The translations under genes were made by a program, and so were the position numbers. DNA of 13,462 nt from Gammaproteobacteria bacterium (GTDB taxonomy: Bacteria > Pseudomonadota > Gammaproteobacteria > Steroidobacterales > GCA-2729495), in NCBI GenBank assembly GCA_030429685.1, contig JAUIEY010000036.1, positions 1 to 13,462 on the forward strand, in the 5' to 3' direction. Shown piece by piece: positions 1 to 7,414 of this stretch. The first letter of the stretch is position 1; the number at the start of each line of letters is the position of its first letter. The notes beneath the pieces are model-generated. The model was not told where the DNA came from. It saw only the letters and a program-made list of their open reading frames with translations, and ran no database searches.

Positions 1-1467
1 GAGGTCCTGCGGATAGATGTTCCGGCCGTGGACTATCAGCAGGTCTTTGCAACGGCCCGTGACATACAGTTCGCCCTGATGCAGAAACCCCAGGTCGCCG
101 GTGCGCAGAAATGTTGCGGATTGATCGTCGCGCATGCACTGTCGGAAAGTTTCCCGGGTGGCTTCCGGGTTACCCCAGTAACCGCTCCCGGTACTTGCAC
201 CGCTGACCCATATTTCGCCGACTCTACCGGCGGGCAGCGCTGCGCTTGTTGCCGGGTCAACAATGCGTACGACGAAGCCCGGCAACGGCCGGCCACAGCT
301 GACCAGGTCCGTTACCTGCTGCTTGCCGGCCACTGCCTGCGCGTCGTCGTGCGGCACAACTGCAACACGGTTTTGTTCCAGGGCCAGCGTGTCGAGACGC
401 AAATGGCCGGGCCCGTTGTTGCGCAGGCTGACAACCAGCACCGCTTCGGCCAGGCCGTAGGATGGTGCCAGTGCGTTCTGTGACAAGCCAAAGGGTGCGA
501 AAGCATCGACAAATCCGGCCAATGTGGCGTAACGCACCGGTTCCGCGCCGCAGCTCGCCACGCGCAGGCTGTCGAGCCGGGCCGACCACTGGCGATCACG
601 CGCCAGTGCCTGAGTGCAGGCCGTATAGGCAAAATTCGGCGCACCCGTATGGGTGATCCGGTACTTGTCGATGGCGCTCAGCCAGCGCAGCGGTCGCCGC
701 AAAAAGCTGCGGGTTGGCAGCAAAAAGGAGCTTAGCCCCTCGGCTACCGGCAGGATCAGGCCGTGCACCAGTCCGTAGTCATGAAACCAGGGCAACCAGA
801 TCAGACTGCGATCATCACTGACATTGACCGGTACGGCTTCACTTAGCCCCTGAGCCTGCGCCATGACCGCCTGATGCGTAACTTCGACACCGCGCGGGGC
901 GGAAGTCGAACCGGAAGTATATTGGAGATAGGCGGGCCGCTCCGGCTGCGTGCGAGGCAGGCTTCTGGCTGCCGGAAGACTCCTGCCGACCCGGCGCAAT
1001 CCCGCAACGGTGTGCCAGCTCACCTGCCCGCAATGCCGGTTTGCTTCCTCCAGCAGATCATCCGTGGTTAATGCCAGCTCAATGCCGGCATCACTGATAA
1101 TGTTTTTGAGACGATCCAGCGTTACGCGCGACTGGCCTGACTCGGGAGCGGGTGCCGGAACCGGTATCAGGCCCGCCGCAATACAACTCCAGAATGCCTC
1201 CACAGCATCAAGCCCGTTGTTGTACGCCAGCAGCACCCGGTCGCCCGGCGCTGACTCCTGTAACAGGGCATGCGCAAGCAGCGTGGCGTTCCGCGCCAAT
1301 TCACCGAAAGTCAGCGATTGCTCGATCTCAAGGCTGTCATCAAGCATGGCAAAAGCCAGCTTCTCCGGACGCAGCGCAGCCTGCCGCCACAACAAGTCCG
1401 GCAGGGAGCGGGGCTGTATTCTGGCTGCAGACCCTGACCCGGGTAGCGGCGGCTCAGAGTGCTCCAT
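1..1467 (-). CDS. Fatty acyl-AMP ligase (FAAL), partial at 3' end
   Basis: The frame is open from the ATG at 1467 to the window edge: 489 codons of a protein usually near 580, so the end of the C-terminal lid domain is missing. It is an adenylate-forming enzyme that activates a fatty acid as acyl-AMP, normally for transfer to an acyl carrier protein in polyketide, lipopeptide or lipid synthesis. Visible motifs are the P-loop YTSGST (about residues 183-188), WLPWFHDYGL (about 224-233), SYGLAEAV (about 334-341), the LRTGDLG aspartate (458) and LIVHGRNIYPQDL at the edge. The HDYGL and GRN-YPQDL forms are typical of FAALs rather than acyl-CoA ligases. An in-frame stop at 1479-1477 limits the start to this ATG or a CTG just before it; the ribosome site is weak (GAG eight bases upstream). 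It is divergent from modA. The carrier-protein partner is not visible and may lie to the left. Confidence 0.9.
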   Translation of the reverse strand, partial: MEHSEPPLPGSGSAARIQPRSLPDLLWRQAALRPEKLAFAMLDDSLEIEQSLTFGELARNATLLAHALLQESAPGDRVLLAYNNGLDAVEAFWSCIAAGLIPVPAPAPESGQSRVTLDRLKNIISDAGIELALTTDDLLEEANRHCGQVSWHTVAGLRRVGRSLPAARSLPRTQPERPAYLQYTSGSTSAPRGVEVTHQAVMAQAQGLSEAVPVNVSDDRSLIWLPWFHDYGLVHGLILPVAEGLSSFLLPTRSFLRRPLRWLSAIDKYRITHTGAPNFAYTACTQALARDRQWSARLDSLRVASCGAEPVRYATLAGFVDAFAPFGLSQNALAPSYGLAEAVLVVSLRNNGPGHLRLDTLALEQNRVAVVPHDDAQAVAGKQQVTDLVSCGRPLPGFVVRIVDPATSAALPAGRVGEIWVSGASTGSGYWGNPEATRETFRQCMRDDQSATFLRTGDLGFLHQGELYVTGRCKDLLIVHGRNIYPQDL

Positions 1468-1716
1468 ATCCAGTGCTCAAGATCATAATCTCCGGCTCGG
1501 ACGCGACCGCAGCCGCGCCCGGGGTTGGCGACAAAACAGGAAGGGCCGGTTCAGCTGACTGTTTGGGGTTGCTTGATTATGTTCAGCGCTGGACCTGGCA
1601 CGCTATATAGACAAGTATCAACCTCCGCGCATGAAACAACCACCAACCAGGTCGCGAAAAACGCCGGTTTCAGTGATTTAAGTTTAATCGTCGCCGGGTT
1701 GCCACAATGCGGAGAC

Positions 1717-1748
1717 AAAAAAAGACCCCGCCGGGGGACGAGGTCTTT
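1717..1748 (-). terminator. Intrinsic terminator on the minus strand
   Basis: A seven-pair stem (AAAGACC at 1721-1727, GGTCTTT at 1742-1748) encloses a 14-base GC-rich loop that can fold further (CCCC with GGGG). On the minus strand the stem is followed by seven uridines, from the A-run at 1717-1723. On the plus strand only UUU follows, so the signal points leftward. No protein gene lies just upstream of it on the minus strand (1749-1927), so it ends either an unannotated RNA or a leader of the ligase gene. Confidence 0.65.
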
Positions 1749-1889
1749 CGATGGCCGGGTGTACAGCAACCGGCCCGGGAGCGCAAAGACGGATTGGCTT
1801 GTTGTATCGGCCCACTCTTGTTTTTGGGGTGCGGGCCGCACAGGTATAGGGGGAATGCTTCCTCCGTCAGAAGGAAAATTAGCAGCGCC

Positions 1890-1909
1890 TTGTTACAGGG
1901 CTATGACAA
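1890..1909. promoter_or_regulatory. Possible operator: imperfect inverted repeat before modA
   Basis: Seven of ten positions pair in TTGTTACAGG/GCTATGACAA, centred about 28 bases before the modA ATG. The TTGT...ACAA ends resemble a dimeric regulator's site. It does not match the ModE consensus I know (CGxTATATA-type halves), so the regulator is unknown and the site is only a candidate. Confidence 0.25.
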
Positions 1910-1927
1910 CGGCAAACTGACCGGCCT

Positions 1928-2686
1928 ATGTTGACCGGCATCCGCAAATTGTCTGCCGCCATGGCACTGCTGCTGTGCTGCCTGACAGCACAGGCCGACG
2001 AATTACACCTGGCCGTGGCCAGCAACTTCAGCGCTCCGGCACGTTCGCTGGCCGCCGCTTTCGAGCGCCACAGCGGCCATCGAACCGTGATCTCCAGCGG
2101 CTCTACCGGCAAGCTCTACGCACAGATTGTTAATGGCGCCCCGTACGATATTTTTCTTGCTGCCGACAGCCGGCGCCCGGCATTGCTGGAGGCCGGCGGC
2201 AGAACCGTACCTGGCAGCCGCCGCACGTACGCCCTCGGCAGACTGGCGGTGTGGAGTCGCGAGCCCGGTTATGTCCCTGCCACCGGCATGCCGGCCGCGA
2301 CAAGCTTTGGCCGACTGGCGATAGCCAACCCGGAACTGGCGCCGTATGGCGACGCGGCCCGCGAAGTCCTGCAGAATCTGGGGCTGTGGAAGCAGCTGCA
2401 AGGCAAAATTGTCCGCGGCGAAAGCATCGGCCAGACTTATCAGTTTATTGCCAGTGGCAATGCCCGGCTGGGATTTATTGCGCGGTCGCAGTTGCCGCAA
2501 CAGCAGGGCTCCGCGTGGCTGGTACCGGAACAATTGCATACACCTATTCAACAGCAGCTTGTCATGCTGACCGACTCGGCGGCCGCACGAGCGTTTCTGC
2601 ATTACCTGCAGCAAGCAGATGCCCGCCGGCTGATCCGCCAAAGCGGCTATAACCCGGCAGCCAACGACCATGCTCAACTCCGCTGA
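1928..2686 (+). CDS. modA: Molybdate ABC transporter, periplasmic binding protein
   Basis: 252 residues, the normal ModA length. Residues 1-23 form a Sec signal peptide ending AQA, with DELHLAVASNF at the mature N-terminus. Family signatures follow: ASNF (31-34), SSGSTGKLYAQI (57-68), PYDIFLAAD (72-80), NPELAPYGDAAREVL (134-148) and ESIGQTYQFIASGNARLGF (165-183). It captures molybdate, and probably tungstate, in the periplasm and delivers it to ModB-ModC. First gene of the rightward operon; its end overlaps the modB start by 17 bases. The ribosome site before the ATG is poor (no clear GGAG), so the exact start is a little uncertain, but the signal peptide fits it. Molybdate-site residues cannot be assigned with certainty by eye. 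Confidence 0.95.
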   Translation: MLTGIRKLSAAMALLLCCLTAQADELHLAVASNFSAPARSLAAAFERHSGHRTVISSGSTGKLYAQIVNGAPYDIFLAADSRRPALLEAGGRTVPGSRRTYALGRLAVWSREPGYVPATGMPAATSFGRLAIANPELAPYGDAAREVLQNLGLWKQLQGKIVRGESIGQTYQFIASGNARLGFIARSQLPQQQGSAWLVPEQLHTPIQQQLVMLTDSAAARAFLHYLQQADARRLIRQSGYNPAANDHAQLR

Positions 2687-3350
2687 CTTACAGGCGTTGG
2701 CAATTACGCTGCAACTTGCGGCGTTAAGTACTGCAGTTCTGCTGGTGCTGGGAACGCCGCTGGCCTGGTGGCTGGCGCGCACGCGCTCGCACTGGAAACC
2801 TGCGATTGATGCACTGGTTGCGTTACCGCTGGTGCTCCCGCCCACTGTGCTGGGCTTCTATTTGCTGATTGCAATGGGTCCTGATGGTCCGCTCGGCGCA
2901 TTCATGACAGCCATCGGCGGGCAACCGCTGGCATTCAGTTTTGCCGGGCTGGTTATAGGCTCGGTAATTTACTCGCTGCCTTTCGTGGTACAGCCCCTGC
3001 AGGACGCTTTCAGCCGCATGGGTCAGGGCCCTCTTGATGCGGCGGCAACGCTGGGTGCCGGCCGCATGGATCGCTGGTTGAGCGTAGTGTTGCCGCTGGC
3101 TCGCCCCGGCTATATCACGGCAGGCGTGCTGGGCTTTGCGCACACGCTGGGCGAATTTGGCGTGGTACTGATGATTGGCGGCAACATACCCGGTTCGACT
3201 CGCGTGCTGTCAGTCGCCATCTACGATCATGTCGAAACTCTCGAATATGGTCGCGCGCACTTGTTGTCCGGTGTCCTGCTGCTTTTGTCGTTTGCATTGT
3301 TGCTGGCGGTTTACCGTGCCAACCGCCGTTTCCGGATGATGCGCCCGTGA
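2670..3350 (+). CDS. modB: Molybdate ABC transporter, permease
   Basis: 226 residues, normal for ModB, with about five hydrophobic segments (roughly 12-34, 46-69, 90-110, 148-168 and 198-216). The PLVLPPTVLGFYLL stretch (53-66) is typical of molybdate permeases. The cytoplasmic EAA loop that docks with the ATPase lies at about 124-147 (AAATLGAGRMDRWLSVVLPL). It forms the inner-membrane channel, probably as a homodimer. The start lies inside the end of modA (17-base overlap) and the stop overlaps the modC start as GTGA, so the three subunits are probably translationally coupled. Confidence 0.95.
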   Translation: MLNSADLQALAITLQLAALSTAVLLVLGTPLAWWLARTRSHWKPAIDALVALPLVLPPTVLGFYLLIAMGPDGPLGAFMTAIGGQPLAFSFAGLVIGSVIYSLPFVVQPLQDAFSRMGQGPLDAAATLGAGRMDRWLSVVLPLARPGYITAGVLGFAHTLGEFGVVLMIGGNIPGSTRVLSVAIYDHVETLEYGRAHLLSGVLLLLSFALLLAVYRANRRFRMMRP

Positions 3351-4438
3351 GTACTGACAACCGGTCAGGACTGCATGTTGATTTGCAGCTAACACGCGGC
3401 CCGTTCAATTTGCAGGCTAAATTCAGCGCGGCTGCTGCCGGCGTAACAGCCATTTTTGGCCCTTCGGGCGCGGGCAAGAGCAGCCTGCTGCAGGCGATAG
3501 CCGGATTACTGCCGGCGCAAGGCAGCATTCGCATCGGCAACCACAGCTGGCAGGATGAGCAGCAGTATCTGCCGGCGCATCGGCGGCCGGTAGGCTATGT
3601 ATTTCAGGACGGCCGTCTGTTTCCGCACCTGAACGTGCGCGGCAATCTCGAGTACGGTATGCGGCGCCGTCACAACACTGCTGTGCCGACAGATTACGAC
3701 TTTGCCCACGCTGTCGCGCTGCTGCGACTGGGCGAATTGCTGGAGCGCATGCCGCACCAGTTGTCCGGCGGCGAACAGCAACGGGTTGCCATAGGCCGTG
3801 CGCTGCTCAGCAAGCCGGCCCTGCTGTTGATGGACGAACCGCTCGCATCGCTTGATGCAGGCCACAAACGGGAACTGCTGGGCTACCTGCAAAACCTGCA
3901 ACACAAGTCTGCATTGCCGGTGTTGTACGTCAGTCATGCGCCCGATGAAGTAGCACGGCTGGCCGATCATCTGGTGCTGCTAGACAAGGGACGCAAGCTT
4001 GCCGACGGCCCGGTCAACGACATGCTGACGCGCCTGGATTTGCCTTTGTCGCTCGACAGCGATGCCGCCGCGGTGCTGTCAGTCACATACACAGACTACG
4101 ATTCAGCTTTCGATTTGTCGCGCGTGGCGCTGGGCAGCAATACCCTGTACCTGCCCGGCAGGCTGTCTGCTGCGCCCGGCGACACACTGCGACTGCGGGT
4201 GCTGGCGCGCGATATCAGCCTGACAATTGAGCGGCAGACCGGCACCAGCATTCTCAATATCGTACCGGTACGCATCGTCGAACTCCGCGAACAGAATCCT
4301 GCACAGTGCATCGTGCGGCTGGATACAGGCAACGGCATGCTGCTCGCCTGCGTAACACGCAAATCAGCAACGGCATTGCAACTTGATTCGGGGCAACAGG
4401 TGTATGCACAAATTAAGAGCATGGCGCTGCCCGGATGA
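3347..4438 (+). CDS. modC: Molybdate ABC transporter, ATP-binding protein
   Basis: 363 residues, starting with GTG in a four-base GTGA overlap with modB. The ABC ATPase domain fills about residues 8-235: Walker A GPSGAGKS (38-45), signature LSGGEQQR (139-146), Walker B LLLMDEP with D163 and E164, and the switch histidine H197 in VSHAPDE. The C-terminal part, about 299-360 from GTSILN, fits the TOBE/Mop oxyanion-binding domain of ModC, which senses molybdate. All catalytic motifs are intact. The protein drives molybdate import by ATP hydrolysis on the cytoplasmic face of ModB. Its stop overlaps the next gene's ATG (ATGA), linking the transporter to a prenyltransferase gene. Confidence 0.95.
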   Translation: MSTDNRSGLHVDLQLTRGPFNLQAKFSAAAAGVTAIFGPSGAGKSSLLQAIAGLLPAQGSIRIGNHSWQDEQQYLPAHRRPVGYVFQDGRLFPHLNVRGNLEYGMRRRHNTAVPTDYDFAHAVALLRLGELLERMPHQLSGGEQQRVAIGRALLSKPALLLMDEPLASLDAGHKRELLGYLQNLQHKSALPVLYVSHAPDEVARLADHLVLLDKGRKLADGPVNDMLTRLDLPLSLDSDAAAVLSVTYTDYDSAFDLSRVALGSNTLYLPGRLSAAPGDTLRLRVLARDISLTIERQTGTSILNIVPVRIVELREQNPAQCIVRLDTGNGMLLACVTRKSATALQLDSGQQVYAQIKSMALPG

Positions 4439-5331
4439 GCAATAGCTGGCGCAAACTCGCCGGCACTGCACGCCTGCCGTTTCTGCTGCTGACACCGGCA
4501 TGCCTGTTACCGGCCGTCGCTGCCGCACTGGCTTGCTGCCAGCCGCTGGACATCGTAACGCTATGGATGGTCGGTTGCGGGGCGCTGGCCGCGCACGTCA
4601 GCGTGAACGCGCTGAATGAGTATCATGATTTTCGCAGCGGTCTGGATCTGCGTACACAGCGCACCCCGTTCAGCGGCGGCAGCGGCACACTGCCGGCGCA
4701 TCCCGAGCTGGCGCCGGCAACACGCCGGCTGGGAATAGTTGCGTTGCTGATCACACTGGCCACCGGAATCTGGTTGCTCCGCGTCACCGGTCTGGCGCTG
4801 CTCCCCATTGGTGTGGCCGGTGTAGCCCTGGTCGCGCTGTATAGCACCTGGATAGTCAAATATCCGTTGCTCTGTCTGCTCAGCGCCGGGCTGGGATTTG
4901 GCCCGCTGATGATGAACGGAGCGGGCATCGCTTTAAGCGGGCGACTGCTGCCCGAAATCCTGTGGGCTTCGTTAATAGTCGGTTGCGCGGTAAACAATCT
5001 GCTGTTGCTGAACCAGATTCCCGACCGCGCGCCGGATGCGACTGCGGGCCGGCGCACTTTGCCGGTGGTAGCAGGCAGCACCACCGCGCTGCGCGTATAT
5101 CAGCTGTTGACTGTGCTGGCGCTGGGCATTTTGTCGGTCGCTGTTGCCATACGGGCATTACCGCCATTGACGCTGCCGGCAGCGTTGCCGCTGCTGGCAG
5201 GCGCGTGGGTCAGCCACGGCATGCGGGTGGCCGGCGCGCGCAGCGATGCGATGACGCCTTATCTGGCCGGCAATGTCGCGATATGCTTGGCTGTCCCGGT
5301 CATGCTTGCCGCCGGACTGTACCTGCGCTGA
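4435..5331 (+). CDS. UbiA/MenA-family membrane prenyltransferase
   Basis: 298 residues with about eight or nine hydrophobic segments, the UbiA-superfamily pattern. The first Asp-rich motif is N61-x3-D65-x5-D71 (NEYHDFRSGLD). The second is N193-x3-D197-x3-D201 followed by GRRTLPVVAG. Both motifs bind the Mg-diphosphate of an isoprenoid donor. Motif one followed by a G-L-D step is closer to MenA (dihydroxynaphthoate prenyltransferase) than to UbiA, but no other menaquinone gene is present, so the acceptor is unknown. The gene overlaps modC by four bases (ATGA) and is followed after 13 bases by a flavoprotein gene. I infer a role in making a quinone or another prenylated aromatic, and leave the symbol blank. 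Confidence 0.85.
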   Translation: MSNSWRKLAGTARLPFLLLTPACLLPAVAAALACCQPLDIVTLWMVGCGALAAHVSVNALNEYHDFRSGLDLRTQRTPFSGGSGTLPAHPELAPATRRLGIVALLITLATGIWLLRVTGLALLPIGVAGVALVALYSTWIVKYPLLCLLSAGLGFGPLMMNGAGIALSGRLLPEILWASLIVGCAVNNLLLLNQIPDRAPDATAGRRTLPVVAGSTTALRVYQLLTVLALGILSVAVAIRALPPLTLPAALPLLAGAWVSHGMRVAGARSDAMTPYLAGNVAICLAVPVMLAAGLYLR

Positions 5332-5344
5332 AGCGAGAAGCAAC

Positions 5345-6136
5345 TTGAATATACTGGCCATCATCGGCACCCCCACTAAAGATCATGGGCTTACCTGGCG
5401 AGCGGTACAGGCACTGCAGCAAAGCCTGCAACGCCATGGCGCCGCCGAGGTGGAATACCTGTACCTCGAAGATGCCGGACTCACCAGCTGTCAGGGCTAC
5501 CTGACCTGCATCAAGCATGGTGAGGCGCGATGCCCTTTCAGTGCCGCGGTCGGCGCCGTACTGGCGCGCATGGAGCGGGCCGACGCAGTGATCTTCGCCT
5601 CGCCGGTACATATATTTAATGTGTCGGCATTGATGAAGACCCTGTTCGATTTGCTGGTGTTCCAGATGCACCGGCCGTCGTTTTTCGGCAAACCGGCTGT
5701 GGTCGTCACGGTCGGGGCCGGCGCCGGCATGGGGAAAGTGCTGCGCTATATGCAGAGTACAGTGGGCAACTGGGGCTTTGAAGTCGCCGGTAAACTCGGC
5801 GTTCACGGCGGCCTGCTGGACGACCCGCGCTACGCACCCAAGCTGGCCAAAGCGGCTGACAAAGTTGCTGCGGCGCTGCTGCGGCAAATTGCCGACGGAC
5901 GACCCCGCAAACCCGGCATGGCCGACCTGATCAATTTCCGGGTGTGGCGGGCCGTAGTCCGGCGCACTGCCGAGGCGTCGCCGTATGACTGGGAACACTG
6001 GCAAAGCAGCGGCTGGTTGCAACAGAACTACTACTACGCAACGCCGGTAAACCCCCTGGCGAACCTGTTTGCTGCACTGATCGAAAGGATGATCAACCGC
6101 GCGATCAGCAGGGCCAGCGTAAAACCGCTTACCTGA
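5345..6136 (+). CDS. Flavodoxin-fold NAD(P)H-dependent FMN reductase-like protein
   Basis: 263 residues from a TTG start preceded by a GAGAAG ribosome site. A longer start at 5273 would overlap the prenyltransferase by 59 bases and precede the flavodoxin fold, so it is rejected. The N-terminus LAIIGTPTKDHG is the FMN-phosphate loop, and SPVHIFNVSALMK (86-98) is the conserved second flavin-binding segment. Three cysteines (C49, C55, C63 in TSCQGYLTC...ARCP) match the Cys-containing loop of many flavodoxin-2/iron-sulfur-flavoprotein relatives. Residues about 190-263 form an extra aromatic-rich tail (DWEHW, NYYYA) with an amphipathic end. It probably uses NAD(P)H to reduce FMN or a quinone-like substrate. 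Its position behind a prenyltransferase favours a quinone or aromatic redox role, which is inference. Confidence 0.8.
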   Translation: MNILAIIGTPTKDHGLTWRAVQALQQSLQRHGAAEVEYLYLEDAGLTSCQGYLTCIKHGEARCPFSAAVGAVLARMERADAVIFASPVHIFNVSALMKTLFDLLVFQMHRPSFFGKPAVVVTVGAGAGMGKVLRYMQSTVGNWGFEVAGKLGVHGGLLDDPRYAPKLAKAADKVAAALLRQIADGRPRKPGMADLINFRVWRAVVRRTAEASPYDWEHWQSSGWLQQNYYYATPVNPLANLFAALIERMINRAISRASVKPLT

Positions 6137-6152
6137 CCTCCGGCACCAGGCC

Positions 6153-6881
6153 ATGACGGCAAACGTTATCGACATCCCTGCCGCAAACCTCGCACTGGTC
6201 TTTGTCCCGGTCGTAATCCTGTTAATCATCATGTTGCGCTGGTCGACCGGCGCCGGCGCTGCCGCATATGCGCTGGGCCGCATGCTGCTGCAGCTGGTTG
6301 CCATCGGCTATTTGCTGACCTTCATATTCGCTGCTGATTCTGCCGCACTGGTATTAGCCATACTCTGCGTCATGCTTGGCGCCGCCGGGTGGATTGCTAT
6401 CCGGCCGCTGGGCAGGCGCAGGCCTGCTGATCTGCTGCGGGCACTGGCTGCCATTGCCACAAGCGGCCTGCTGTCGCTGGGCGTGGTTAGTCTGCTGGTG
6501 CTTGAGGTCACTCCCTGGTATCTGGCCCGGGTCGTAATACCGCTGGGCGGCATGATTTTCGCCAGTGCCATGAACGCCGTCAGTATCGCCGCCGAGCGGC
6601 TGGCGGCTGAACTGGGCAACGGCGGGCAAATGGTTGCGGCGCGGGATATCTCCTTTAAGGCCGCGATCAATCCCTTTCAGAACCAGTTACTGGCTGTCGG
6701 TCTGGTGTCATTGCCGGGCATGATGACCGGCCAGATTCTGTCCGGCGTAGACCCGCTGATTGCGGTGCGCTACCAGATTATGGTGATGGGCATGCTATAC
6801 AGCGGAGCAGGTCTGGCCGCCGCAATCTACCTGCAGCTGGTATGCTGGAGCCTCAGCAAGGACGCGAAACCCCGGACATGA
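6153..6881 (+). CDS. UPF0014/FetB-type ABC transporter permease
   Basis: 242 residues, mostly hydrophobic, with about six or seven membrane segments. The family hallmark SLPGMMTGQILSGVDPLIAV (186-205) is followed by RYQIMVM, and the earlier conserved stretch IPLGGMIFASAMNAVS (129-144) is also clear. This matches the UPF0014 family that includes E. coli FetB (YbbM), a membrane subunit linked to iron export and peroxide resistance. FetB normally works with the ATPase FetA, and no such ATPase is next to this gene. The only ATPase nearby is ModC, which clearly belongs to ModB. It starts 16 bases after the flavoprotein gene and its stop overlaps the following small gene (ATGA). Family is confident; substrate is not. 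Confidence 0.85.
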   Translation: MTANVIDIPAANLALVFVPVVILLIIMLRWSTGAGAAAYALGRMLLQLVAIGYLLTFIFAADSAALVLAILCVMLGAAGWIAIRPLGRRRPADLLRALAAIATSGLLSLGVVSLLVLEVTPWYLARVVIPLGGMIFASAMNAVSIAAERLAAELGNGGQMVAARDISFKAAINPFQNQLLAVGLVSLPGMMTGQILSGVDPLIAVRYQIMVMGMLYSGAGLAAAIYLQLVCWSLSKDAKPRT

Positions 6882-7105
6882 ACCGCGATTCTCTCAGGGA
6901 AAAAGTCGAGGCCAAACTGCCCAACTGGCGCAGTTGGTATCCGAGCATTTTTCATGCCGCCGAAGATCTGGGGCTGATTCGCGCGCAGGTCTGTGATCCC
7001 AACAGCCTGAACCTCAGCAAACGCCATTCGGCCATACAGAATCAGGCACTGGAAGCTCATCGCGAGCAATGGGGCGGGCACGAAAAACTTAACGGCGACA
7101 AATAG
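6878..7105 (+). CDS. Small hypothetical protein, 75 residues
   Basis: I do not recognise this protein. The ATG at 6878 overlaps the stop of the UPF0014 gene as ATGA, the same coupling seen elsewhere in this operon, and supports it as a real gene. The frame extends upstream to an ATG at 6842 but that would overlap more. The product is hydrophilic and soluble, with no signal peptide or membrane segment. It has three tryptophans (W17, W20, W65), one cysteine (C39) and a likely helical C-terminal half (KRHSAIQNQALEAHREQWGG). The composition is protein-like and free of low-complexity sequence. A role linked to the preceding membrane protein is possible only by position. Confidence 0.65.
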   Translation: MNRDSLREKVEAKLPNWRSWYPSIFHAAEDLGLIRAQVCDPNSLNLSKRHSAIQNQALEAHREQWGGHEKLNGDK

Positions 7106-7126
7106 CGCGGCGGTTGCGGCTTTGCA

Positions 7127-7363
7127 ATGGACTGGTGGGTTTACATGGTTGAGTGCGCCGACGGCAGCCTCTATACCGGTATTGCCCGCAATCCGGAAAA
7201 GCGTGTAACCGTGCACAATACGGGCAAGGGTGCGCGCTATACACGTAGCCGTCTGCCGGTAAAGCTGGTGTACCGCGAAGTGACATGTGATCGTTCCAGC
7301 GCCCTGCAGCGCGAAGCCGAGATAAAGTCATACAGCCGCGCCGCCAAGCTCGCACTGCTGTAA
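7127..7363 (+). CDS. GIY-YIG domain protein, YhbQ/UPF0213 family
   Basis: 78 residues, slightly shorter than E. coli YhbQ (about 100), which it resembles along its length. The modified GIY-YIG core reads VYMVECADGSLYTGI, with Y6 and Y16-T-G18. It is followed by R26 and H30 in EKRVTVHN, by GKGARYTRSRLP, and by the glutamates E63 and E65 in REAEIK, one of which is the usual metal ligand. The family has a minimal GIY-YIG nuclease fold; DNA damage or structure-specific cleavage has been proposed for YhbQ. It starts 21 bases after the small hypothetical gene without a clear ribosome site, and may be the last gene of the run or a separate unit. Confidence 0.85.
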   Translation: MDWWVYMVECADGSLYTGIARNPEKRVTVHNTGKGARYTRSRLPVKLVYREVTCDRSSALQREAEIKSYSRAAKLALL

Positions 7364-7414
7364 ATGGTCTCACCAACCGATACATTGCCCTGACAAAAAT
7401 ATTTCGGGTAGGGT

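Larger units (their letters stand above)
1468..1927. other. 460-base divergent intergenic region with several inverted repeats
   Basis: No convincing protein gene was found on either strand; the open frames here have protein-unlike composition and run straight through the terminator. Read on the minus strand, the region holds in order: a hairpin (arms 1859-1863 and 1872-1876), a GC-rich palindrome 1829-1841 (GTGCGGGCCGCAC), a six-pair hairpin (GGCCGG at 1753-1758 with CCGGCC at 1770-1775), and an intrinsic terminator at 1717-1748. A TATATA stretch near 1603-1608 could be the -10 of a promoter for the ligase gene, but no good -35 accompanies it. The region must contain start signals for both divergent transcripts, and none is clear enough to name. 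Confidence 0.7.

Noticed and set aside
1598..1622. CGCTATATA resembling a ModE half-site
   Set aside because: No matching second half at the right spacing, and it lies about 320 bases from modA.
1551..1841. 96-codon minus-strand reading frame
   Set aside because: It reads through the terminator and hairpins; no family resemblance or clear start signal.
1525..1920. 131-codon plus-strand reading frame in the divergent intergenic region
   Set aside because: Protein-unlike composition, runs through the terminator hairpin, no ribosome site and no recognisable domain.
2003..2845. 280-codon minus-strand reading frame opposite modA/modB
   Set aside because: Shadow frame; modA and modB on the plus strand are unmistakable.
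5273..5344. Upstream ATG extension of the flavoprotein
   Set aside because: It would overlap the prenyltransferase by 59 bases and add residues before the conserved flavodoxin start; the TTG at 5345 has a ribosome site.
5300..6304. 334-codon minus-strand reading frame
   Set aside because: It is the shadow of the flavoprotein gene, which has clear motifs on the plus strand.
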